A stretch of DNA of 64,000 nucleotides, from the NCBI GenBank assembly GCA_014529385.2, contig CM043945.1, positions 152,185,741 through 152,249,740 on the forward strand, given 5' to 3'. The notes beneath the pieces were generated by a model, which worked only from the letters and a program-made list of their open reading frames with translations, searched no databases and was not told the origin of the DNA. Below are positions 55,853-64,000 of this stretch, in pieces. This DNA comes from Adiantum capillus-veneris. Lineage: Eukaryota > Streptophyta > Polypodiopsida > Polypodiales > Pteridaceae. Position numbers and translations under genes: made by a program. Position 1 is the stretch's first letter. Each line of letters opens with the position of its first letter.

Positions 55853-56953
55853 CATGGCTATCGTTCTTGCCCCAAGAAGAATACTCGCAATGAGACTCCT
55901 AGGGATTCCACCATCGAAGCTCCAAAAGAGGATGCTCATTGCAAAGGATCATCACTCTCCTATGCTTGGGGAAAGGTAACAGAGCATGATGCCTTCATCT
56001 TGTTTGACCCTGGCTTTACTCTCAACTTCATATCAGTAGAGTTGGCCACCAAGTTGGGCATTCAAGCTTTTGAGATGGGAGATAAAGTAACAGCCGATGA
56101 AGCTTTCAAGGGACAACAAGCCCCCGTTACTCCCTTGATTGGGAAGTTGAGGCTTCATGCCCAAAGCTATGTCGACAAAGAAGACTTCTTCATCTCTCCT
56201 CTCCAACATCAAGATGTTATCCTAGGGGCACCATGGTTTGATCGCATGGCTGCCAACATGAAGTTCCCTGAAAGGAGAATTTACTTCACCCACAGGGGAA
56301 AGAACATGTATATAGATGCTAGTGAGCGTGGTCGTACTATTCCACTTGTAAATCCTCTTTCTTTTGATAAATCAATGAAGAGCTCAGTTTTTGCGTACAT
56401 GATTTATGTCAAAGAGTCTCTAAAAGCTAATAATGTTTCATCAAATGAAAATGATAGGAATCAAGAAGAGTTAGACTTGTCTACTTTTCTAAAAGGATTC
56501 CAAGATGTGTTCATCGATGATATCCCTATGGACCTACCCCCAAAACGAGGGGATGATGACCATCGTATTGAGCTCCTTACACGAAGCTCACCGCCTAACA
56601 AACCTCCTTATCGAGTCTCACAACCTCAACAAGAGGAGATTATGAGGCAAGTACAGGAATTGGTAGACAAAGGGATGGTGAGGCCTAGTTCCTCTCCCTT
56701 TTGTTCTCCAGTTCTTTTAGTGCAAAAGAAAGATGGTACATATCGTATGTGTGTGGAATATCGAGCACTAAACCATATCACTATCAAAAACAGATGTCCA
56801 GTGCCTCGGGTAGAAGATCTGTTTGATAAGCTACAAGGCTCTACCTACTTCAGTAGGATTGACCTTAAGAGTGGCTATCATCAAATAAGGATAGTGGATA
56901 AAGATATCCTAAAGACCACGTTTCGCAAACATTTGGTCTTTATGAATATCTAG
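55853..56953 (+). pseudogene. pol: Unit 1 protease and RT, first half
   Basis: In frame with Gag past the TGA. Protease: [20 protein letters not shown] (active site DPGF, while units 2 and 3 have DPGST) and [86 protein letters not shown], then a one-base deletion in TTFRKH/FGLYEYL (about 56,935) leading to the stop at 56,953. The protease should cut Gag-Pol, and RT should copy the RNA; both are broken here. Confidence 0.8.
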
Positions 56954-57822
56954 TCATGCCTTTTGGCTTGACTAATGCACCAGCTACTTTCAATCGTCTC
57001 ATGGAGAAAACTTTTAGACCATATCGTAAATTCACTGGAGTGTTCTTTGATGATATCATCATCTACTCCAAGTCTTTGGAGGAACATAAGCAACATCTCC
57101 AAGGGATTTTTTAAGCCTTAAGGGAGAACAAACGTTTTCTCAACCAAAAGAAAAGTGAATTCTTCCTTCAAGAGATTCAATATCTAGGTCATATTATCTC
57201 TCACAATGGTATTCGTATGGATCCATCAAAGTTAGAGGTAATAAAATCATGGCCTAACCCAAGGAATCTACATGAGCTAAGAAGCTTTATTGGTATGTGT
57301 GCATACTATAGACGCTTCATAGCAAAATTCTCTCAAGTAGCAGGACCACTACACGACTTAACAAAGAAGAACGTTAAGTATGTATGGACTGCTAAGGAAA
57401 AAAATGCTTTTGAAAAACTCAAAGAGAAGCTTACTTCCCAACCAGTCTTCGTGCTTCCGGATCTCTCAAAGCCATTTGAGTTCCAATGTGATGCGTGTGG
57501 TGATTGCCTTGGAGCGGTTTTGCTTCAAGAAGGGCATGGCATAGCATATGAGAGCCGAAGGCTCAATAGTGATGAATGAGTCTTGGGCATTTATGAGAAA
57601 GAGCTTTTAACTGTTCTACATGCCCTAGATACATGGAAGCACTACCTATTGGGGACTCCATTTATCCTACGAACCGATCACCAAAGTCTCAAGTATTTCA
57701 TGACGCAAACCAAACTTTTCGACAAACAAATGAGGTGGGCAAATTTTCTTTTGCAATTTAATTTCCATATTGCTCACATAGCTGGTAAGCACAATCAAGT
57801 TGCCGATGCACTTTCACGATGA
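56954..57822 (+). pseudogene. pol: Unit 1 RT second half and RNase H
   Basis: Shifted frame: [36 protein letters not shown] with intact FDD. A TAA at about 57,113-57,115 stands where unit 2 has CAA. Thumb: ELRSFIGMCAYYRRFIAKFS. RNase H: PFEFQCDACGDCLGAVLLQE, a TGA at 57,577-57,579 where unit 2 has CGA, YEKELLTVLHALDTWKHYLL, LRTDHQSLKYFM, AGKHNQVADALSR and a TGA at 57,820-57,822. Confidence 0.8.
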
Positions 57823-58820
57823 CCAAAAGTTAATGCGGTGTCTATAGCTACTCACAATGATCTATCCTCTATGATAGATGAGTATGCTACTGACCCTAAC
57901 TTTAGAGACATAATGTCAGCCCTTGCTTTGGGGAAGAAAGAGGAACCATTCACCTTGCAGGATGGTTATCTTTTCCACGGAAATAGGCTATGTGTTACCC
58001 ATTCCCTTCGTGAGAAGGTTATGTATGAATCACATGCTCCTCCATATGCAGGGCATAGAGGTATTCAACCTACTCTCCGAGGAGTAGAGACGTATTTCTA
58101 TTGGCCTACCATGAAAGTGGACATACAAGAGTATGTTTCAAAATGTGTAGTATGCCAAAAGACCAAGTATGATAGAGGGAAGCAACCTAGATTACTCCAG
58201 CCATTGCCTATTCCAAATTCACCATGGGAGAGTATATCCATGGATTTCATCTTTGGATTACCCAAGTCTATCCATGGGAATACAGGAATATGGACAATAG
58301 TCGAGAGGTTTAGCAAGCAAGCACATTTTATTCCTGTCAAAAAGACTATTAAGGCACATCAAATGGCAACTCTCTTCATATCTCAGATTTTCAAGCACCA
58401 TGGATTACCCACATCCATCATGTCAGATAGAGATTCTAGAATGACCAGTAATTTCTGGAAAGGTCTCTTTGAAAATCTAGGAACAAGATTGAATTTCTCT
58501 TCGGCCTATCACCCACAAACGGATGGCCAAAATGATATAGCCAATCTTACGATACTCGATCTACTCAAGACTTATGTTACCAAAGTAGATCAACGCTCAC
58601 AATGGGAAAAGTATTTACCTCTAGTAGAGTATCCCTACAATAATACTGTACATACTTCTACTGGGAAAGCACCTTTCGAGATCATAGAGGGATGACCTAA
58701 AAGTCCCTTGCTACTCAAAGTACATGGGAAGATCTTCGCCGTCGATGAGTATAGTCGTGACCTACAAGAATCTTTCCAAAAGATTAGGGAGGCTATAGCC
58801 ATCTCTCAACAAAGTGGCAC
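57823..58820 (+). pseudogene. pol: Unit 1 integrase, joined to the next gag
   Basis: Zinc site HAPPYAGHRG and CVVCQ. Core: SMDFIFGLPKS (first Asp), SDRDSRMTSNFW (second Asp) and HPQTDGQNDIAN, where the catalytic Glu is Asp (unit 3 has SEIAN). A TGA at 58,693-58,695 (Arg AGA in unit 3) interrupts it; the frame then continues PKSPLLLKVHGKIF, DEYSRDLQESFQKIREAIAI SQQSGT directly into Gag of unit 2. The C-terminal GPY/F or chromodomain part and all LTR sequence are absent. Confidence 0.8.
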
Positions 58821-59508
58821 CTTTGGTGCTACCGACAAAGTGTTGGCCTTCATCCAGCAATTTGATGCGGCCTTTGGGGACGAGGGCTTCACAGAGTCCT
58901 CCAAGCTACGCCATGTAGCTATGCACTTCCAAAAATTCGCTCGTCAATGGTGGGCTAGCCTTTGTGGCAATGGAGAAGCCCCAAAGACATGGAAAACTCT
59001 ACGAGTTTCCATCATGAAGCAATTTCTTCCAAGAGATACTAAAGATTAAGTTTTTACCGAATGGCGCGGCTTGAAGCTTTTCTCTCATGAGTCTATCAAC
59101 AAGTATGTAGACAAGTTTTGGGATTTACATCTCAAAGCTACTGTCTTTCAAAAGATAGACTTTGTCGAGCAAAGACAACAATTCTGTGCGGGATTACCTG
59201 AAGAGATGGCCGAATACATCAACTCTCAACGGCCTAGTACTATTACCGAAGTAATCCATCACACCATGGTTGCTTCACGCATCAATTTCCATCAAGGGGC
59301 TAGACGTAATGTCAAGCCCATGGAAAACAAAGATAAAAATGATGCAAAGGGGAAATCCAATGCACAAAATAATTCCCAAGGCACTTCCAACAACAACAAC
59401 AATCGGCCCAAGGAGAAGGGAGTTTACAAAGGTAAAAACAAACTCTCTCCTCAAGAGCTTGAATCTTTTTGCAAGGACCATAAATGTTTCAAGTGTGGGG
59501 AGCAATGA
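58821..59508 (+). pseudogene. gag: Unit 2 Gag, in frame after integrase
   Basis: FGATDKVLAFIQQFDAAFGD onward as in unit 1, in the same frame as the preceding integrase. A TAA at 59,047-59,049 replaces the Lys AAA of unit 1. The Asn run is shorter (about five). The knuckle again ends CFKCGEQ with TGA at 59,506-59,508 and HGYRSC after it. Confidence 0.8.
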
Positions 59509-60609
59509 CATGGCTATCGTTCTTGCCCCAAGAAGAATACTCGCAATGAGACTCCTAGGGCTTCCACCATCGAAGCTCCAAAAGAGGATGCTCATTGCAA
59601 AGGATCATCACTCTCCTATGCTTGGGGAAAGGTAAGAAAGCATGATGCCTTCATCTTGTTTGACCCTGGCTCTACTCTCAACTTCATATCAGTAGAGTTG
59701 GCCACCAAGTTGGGCATTCAAGCTTTTGAGATGGGAGATATAGTAATACCTGATGAAGCTTTCAAGGGACAACAAGTCTCCATTACTCCCTTGATTGGGA
59801 AGTTGAGGCTTCATGTACAAAGCTATGTCGACAAAGAAGACTTCTTCATCTCTCCTCTCCAACATCAAGATGTTATCCTAGGGGCACCATGGTTTGATCG
59901 CATGGCTGCCAACATGAAGTTCCCTGAAAGGAGAATTTACTTCACCCACAGGGGAAAATACATGTATATAGATGCTAGTGAGCGTGGTCGTACTATTCCA
60001 CTTGTAAATCCTCTTTCTTTTGATAAATCAATGAAGAGCTCAGTTTTTGCGTACATGATTTATGTCAAAGAGTCTCTAAAAGCTAATAATGTTTCATCAA
60101 ATGAAAATGATAGGAATCAAGAAGAGTTATACTTGTCTACTTTTCTAAAAGGATTCCAAGATGTGTTCATCGATGATATCCCTATGGACCTACCCCCAAA
60201 ACGAGGGGATGATGACCATCGTATTGAGCTCCTTACACGAAGCTCACCGCCTAACAAACCTCCTTATCGAGTCTCACAACCTCAACAAGAGGAGATTATG
60301 AGGCAAGTACAGGAATTGGTAGACAAAGGGATGGTGAGGCCTAGTTCCTCTCCCTTTTGTTCTCCAGTTCTTTTAGTGCAAAAGAAAGATGGTACATACC
60401 GTATGTGTGTGGAATATCGAGCACTAAACCATATCACTATCAAAAACAGATGTCCAGTGCCTCGGGTAGAAGATCTGTTTGATAAGCTACAAGGCTCTAC
60501 CTACTTCAGTAGGATTGACCTTAAGAGTGGCTATCATCAAATAAGGATAGTGGATAAAGATATCCTAAAGACCACGTTTCGCAAACATTTGGTCTTTATG
60601 AATATCTAG
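59509..60609 (+). pseudogene. pol: Unit 2 protease and RT, first half
   Basis: Nearly identical to unit 1. Protease active site DPGST. The same one-base deletion at TTFRKH ends the frame at 60,609, so units 1 and 2 share this defect by descent. Confidence 0.8.
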
Positions 60610-61391
60610 TCATGCCTTTTGGCTTGACTAATGCACCAGCTACTTTCAATCGTCTCATGGAGAAAACGTTTAGACCATATCGTAAATTCACTGGAGTGTT
60701 CTTTGATGATATCATCATCTACTCCAAGTCTTTGGAGGAACATAAGAAACATCTCCAAGTGATTTTTCAAGTCTTGAGGGAGAACAAACTTTTTCTCAAC
60801 CAAAAGAAAAGTCAATTCTTCCTTCAAGAGATTCAATATCTAGGTCATATTATCTCTCACGATGGTATTCGTATGGATCCATCAAAGTTAAAGGTAATAA
60901 AATCATGGCCTAACCCAAGGAATCTACATGAGCTAAGAAGCTTTACTGGTATGTGTGCATACTATAGACGCTTCATAGCAAAATTCTCTCAAGTAGCAGG
61001 ACCACTACACGACATAACAAAGAAGAACGTTAAGTATGTATGGACTGCTAAGGAGAAAAATGCTTTTGAAAAACTCAAAGAGAAGCTTACTTCCCAACCA
61101 GTCCTCGTGATTCCGGATCTCTCAAAGCCATTTGAGGTCCAATGTGATGCGTGTGGTGATTGCCTTGGAGCGGTTTTGCTTCAAGAAGGGCATGCCATAG
61201 CATATGAGAGCCGAAGGCTCAATAGTGATGAACGAGTCTTGGGCATTTATGAGAAAGAGCTTTTAGTTGTTCTACATGCCCTATATACATGGAAGCACTA
61301 CCTATTGGGGACTCCATTTATCCTACGAACCGATCACCAAAGTCTCAAGTATTTTATGACGCAAACCAAACTTTTCGACAAACAAACTGAA
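60610..61391 (+). pseudogene. pol: Unit 2 RT second half and RNase H start, cut at the inversion joint
   Basis: [119 protein letters not shown], uninterrupted from 60,612. The match to unit 1 stops after GACAAACAAA (about 61,391), where inverted unit 3 begins. Confidence 0.8.
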
Positions 61392-62387
61392 GTAGGTAGA
61401 GCCTTGTAGCTTATCAAACAGATCTTCTACCCGAGGCACGAGAAATCTGTTTTTGATAGTGATATGGTTTAGTGCTCGATAGTCCACACACATACGGTAT
61501 GTACCATCTTTCTTTTGCACTAAAAGAGCTGGAGAACAAAAATGAGAGGAACTAGGCCTCACCATCCCTTTGTCTACCAATTCCTGTACTTGCCTCATAA
61601 TCTCCTCTTGTTGAGCTTGTGAGACTCCATAAGGAGGTTTGTTAGGCGGTGAGCTTCCTGGAAGGAGCTAAATACGATGGTCATCATCCCCTCGTTTTGG
61701 GGGTAGGTCCATAGGGGTATCATCGATGAACACATCTTGGAATCCTTTTAGAAAAGTAGACAAGTCTAACTCTTTTTGATTCCTATCATTTTCATTTGAT
61801 GAAACATTATTAGCTTTTAGAGACTCTTTGACATAAATCATGTACGCAGAAACTGAGCTCTTCATTGATTTATCAAAAGAAAGAGGATTTACAAGTGGAA
61901 TAGTACGACCATGCTCACTAGCATCTATATACATGTTCTTTCCCCTGTAGGTGAAGTAAATTCTCCTTTCAGGGAACTTCATGTTGGCAGCCATGCGATC
62001 AGACCATAGTGCCCCTAGGATAACATCCTGATGTTGGAGAGGAGAGATGAAGAAGTCTTCTTTGTCGACATAGCTTTGGACATGAAGCTTCAACTTCCCA
62101 ATAAAGGGAGTAACGGAGGCTTGTTGTCCCTTGAAAGCTGCATCAGCTGTCACTATATCTCCCATCTCAAAAGCTTGAATGCCCAACTTGGTGGCCAACT
62201 CTACTGATATGAAGTTGAGAGTAGAGCCAGGGTCAAACAAGATGAAGGCATCATGCTCTCTTACCTTTCCCCAAGCATAGGAGAGTGATGATCCTTTGCA
62301 ATGAGCATCCTCTTTTGGAGCTTCGATGGTGGAAGCCCTAGGAGTCTCATTGCGAGTATTCTTCTTGGGGCAAGAACGATAGCCATG
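61392..62387 (-). pseudogene. pol: Unit 3 (inverted) protease and RT start
   Basis: Minus strand, in frame with its Gag: after the TGA, HGYRSC, then [32 protein letters not shown], a TAG at 61,668 (Glu or similar elsewhere), [40 protein letters not shown] and [15 protein letters not shown], stopping at the joint. It keeps the canonical [12 protein letters not shown] where units 1 and 2 read LTRSS, so it is a separate lineage, not a recent copy of unit 2. Confidence 0.8.
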
Positions 62388-63797
62388 TCATTGCTCCCCA
62401 CACTTGAAACATTTATGGTCCTTGCGAAAAGCTTCAAGCTCTTCAGGAGAGAGTTTGTTTTTACCTTTGTAAACTCCCTTCTCCTTGGACCGATTGTTGT
62501 TGTTGTTATTGTTGTTGTTGGAAGTGCCTTGGGAATTATTTTGTGCATTGGATTTCCCCCTTGCATCATTTTTATCTTTGTTTTCCATGGGCTTGACATT
62601 ACGTTTAGCCCCTTGATGGAAATTGATGCGTGAAGCAACCATGGTGTGATGGATTACTTCGGAAATAGTACCAGGCCGTTGAGAGTTGATGTATTCGGCC
62701 ATCTCTTCAGGTAATCCTGCACAGAATTGCTGTCTTTGCTCGACAAAGTCTATCTTTTGAAAGCCAGTAGCTTTGAGATGTAAATCCCAAAACTTGTCTA
62801 CATACTTGTTGATAGACTCATGAGAGAGAAGCTTCAAGCCGCGCCATTCGGTAAGAACTTTATCTTTAGTATCGCTTGGAAGAAATTGCTTCATGATGAA
62901 AACTCGTAGAGTTTTCCATGTCTTTGGGGCTTCTCCATTGCCACGAAGGCTAGCCCACCATTGAGGAGCGAATTTTTGGAAGTGCATAGCTACATGGCGT
63001 ATCTTGGAGGACTTTGTGAAGCCCTCGTCCCCAAAGGCCGCATCAAATTGTTGGATGAAGGCCAACACTTTGTCGGTAGCACCAAAGGTGCCACTTTGTT
63101 GAGATATGGCTATAGCCTCCCTAATCTTTTGAAAAGATTCTTGTAGGTCACGGCTATACTCATCGGCGGCGAAGATCTTCCCATGTACTTTGAGTAGCAA
63201 GGGACTTTTAGGTCTTCCCTCTATGATCTCGAAAGGTGCTTTCCATGTAGAAGTATGTACAGTATTATTGTCGGCATACTCTACTAGAGGTAAATACTTT
63301 TCCCATTGTGAGCGTTGATCTACTTCGGTAACATAAGTCTTGAGTAGATCGAGTATCGTAAGATTGGCTATCTCACTTTCGCCATCCGTTTGTGGGTGAA
63401 AGGCCGAAGAGAAATTCAATCTTGTTCCTAGATTTTCAAAGAGACCTTTCCAAAAATTACCGGTCATTCTAGGATCTCTATCTGACACGATGGATGTGGG
63501 TAATCCATGGTGCTTGAAAATATGACATATGAAGAGAGTTGCCATTTGATGTGCCTTAATATTGTTTTTGACAGGAATAAAATGTGCTTGCTTGCTAAAC
63601 CTGTCGACTATTGTCCATATTCCTGTATTCCCATGGATAGACTTGGGTAATCCAAAGATGAAATCCATGGATATACTCTCCCATGGTGAATTTGGAATAG
63701 GCAACGGCTGGAGTAATCCAAGTTGCTTCCCTCTATCATACTTGGTCTTTTGGCATACTACACATTTTGAAACATACTCTTGTATGTCCACTTTCAT
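62388..63797 (-). CDS. Unit 3 integrase-Gag fusion ORF
   Basis: An unbroken 469-residue minus-strand ORF. Residues 1-230 are integrase: CVVCQKTKYDRGKQ, SMDFIFGLPKS, VSDRDPRMTGNFW and HPQTDGESEIAN, with all three catalytic acids present. Residues about 231-468 are Gag: SGTFGATDKVLAFIQQFDAA, QWWASLRGNGEAPKTW, an Asn run and CFKCGEQ before TGA. The joint is in frame near 63,088-63,100. Farther upstream (63,798-64,000) the zinc-site part of integrase is readable but a TAG interrupts HAPP.ARHRG. Whether the fusion is ever translated is unknown; the open frame may simply reflect recent duplication. Confidence 0.7.
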   Translation of the reverse strand: MKVDIQEYVSKCVVCQKTKYDRGKQLGLLQPLPIPNSPWESISMDFIFGLPKSIHGNTGIWTIVDRFSKQAHFIPVKNNIKAHQMATLFICHIFKHHGLPTSIVSDRDPRMTGNFWKGLFENLGTRLNFSSAFHPQTDGESEIANLTILDLLKTYVTEVDQRSQWEKYLPLVEYADNNTVHTSTWKAPFEIIEGRPKSPLLLKVHGKIFAADEYSRDLQESFQKIREAIAISQQSGTFGATDKVLAFIQQFDAAFGDEGFTKSSKIRHVAMHFQKFAPQWWASLRGNGEAPKTWKTLRVFIMKQFLPSDTKDKVLTEWRGLKLLSHESINKYVDKFWDLHLKATGFQKIDFVEQRQQFCAGLPEEMAEYINSQRPGTISEVIHHTMVASRINFHQGAKRNVKPMENKDKNDARGKSNAQNNSQGTSNNNNNNNNNRSKEKGVYKGKNKLSPEELEAFRKDHKCFKCGEQ

Positions 63798-64000
63798 GGT
63801 AGGCCAATAGAAATACGTCTCTACTCCTCGGAGAGTAGGTTGGATACCTCTATGCCTTGCCTATGGAGGAGCATGGGATTCATACATAACCTTCTCACGA
63901 AGGGAATGGGTAACACATAGCCTATTTCCGTGGAGAAGATAACCATCCTGCAAGGTGAATGGTTCCTCTTTCTTCCCCAAAGCAAGGGCTGACATTATGT
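63798..64000 (-). pseudogene. pol: Unit 3 integrase N-terminal region, leaving the window
   Basis: Minus strand from the edge: SALALGKKEEPFTLQDGYLL, HGNRLCVTHSLREKVMYESH, APP, a TAG (Tyr in unit 1), ARHRGIQPTLRGVETYFYWP. It is the HHCC zinc region of the same integrase. Confidence 0.75.

Larger units (their letters stand above)
55141..64000. mobile_element. LTR-less gypsy concatemer: two head-to-tail units and one inverted unit
   Basis: Unit 1 (+, 55,146-58,820) runs gag, protease, RT, RNase H, integrase. Without any LTR it passes into unit 2 (+, 58,821-61,391: gag, protease, RT, RNase H start), which is joined tail-to-tail to unit 3 (minus, 61,392-64,000 and beyond: integrase, gag, protease, RT start in minus order). 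The integrase-to-gag joint is identical in unit 1/2 and in unit 3. The element is a chromovirus-like gypsy by RT and Gag motifs. Confidence 0.8.

Noticed and set aside
1-64000. tRNA, rRNA or organellar insertions
   Set aside because: No cloverleaf with A/B boxes, no rRNA words and no organellar genes were recognised on reading; a dedicated scan was not possible.

Overview
The window reads as repeat-rich nuclear DNA of a land plant. The plant signs are Ty1/copia and Ty3/gypsy polyproteins, a chromodomain-type gypsy tail, a primer-binding site matching the 3' end of tRNA-Asp, long CT/GA microsatellites and hAT-type DNA transposon remains. A large-genome fern-like plant is my best guess, but that is inference from the general look of the sequence. 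I see no intact ordinary host gene, no tRNA or rRNA, no CRISPR and nothing prokaryotic. Nearly everything is mobile DNA in various stages of decay, much of it nested.

Layout. 0-5.4 kb: a broken ORF at the left edge, then the 3' end (chromodomain tail, polypurine tract, LTR) of a minus-strand gypsy element and unrecognised decayed DNA. 5.39-10.65 kb: a Ty1/copia element whose whole gag-pol lies in one frame, broken only by four stop codons. 11-17.4 kb: tandem arrays, a decayed protein-kinase-like gene, and a second decayed ORF split by a short TIR element. 17.4-19.5 kb: microsatellites, small foldback elements and the end of a hAT transposon. 19.5-21.7 kb: copy B of an unknown protein family, carrying a 242-bp MITE. 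22.5-25 kb: minus-strand gypsy pol fragment. 25.6-28.4 kb: plus-strand gypsy remnant. 29.3-37.7 kb: a Tat/Athila-like gypsy element with LTR, PBS, a long repeated leader, gag, protease and a truncated RT. 37.7-52 kb: a minus-strand LTR element encoding copy A of the same unknown coiled-coil family, itself split by a 9.2-kb insertion (40,673-49,867) with terminal inverted repeats and a Penelope-like reverse transcriptase. 52-55 kb: unassigned. 55.1-64 kb: three nearly related gypsy gag-pol copies joined without LTRs, two head-to-tail and one inverted.

The most unusual points are: (1) the LTR-less gypsy concatemer in which integrase runs in frame into the gag of the next unit; (2) a UGA codon kept at the same zinc-knuckle position in all three of those copies; (3) the TIR-bounded composite insertion carrying a basic ORF1 and a Penelope-like RT linked by an overlapping UAAUG; (4) arrays of palindromes spaced about 285-305 bp in the leaders of two different LTR elements, suggesting an autonomous/non-autonomous pair; (5) two copies of an unrecognised coiled-coil protein family carried by LTR elements. 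Most nonsense codons are of the CAA/CAG/CGA to TAA/TAG/TGA type, as expected for deamination of methylated, silenced repeats.
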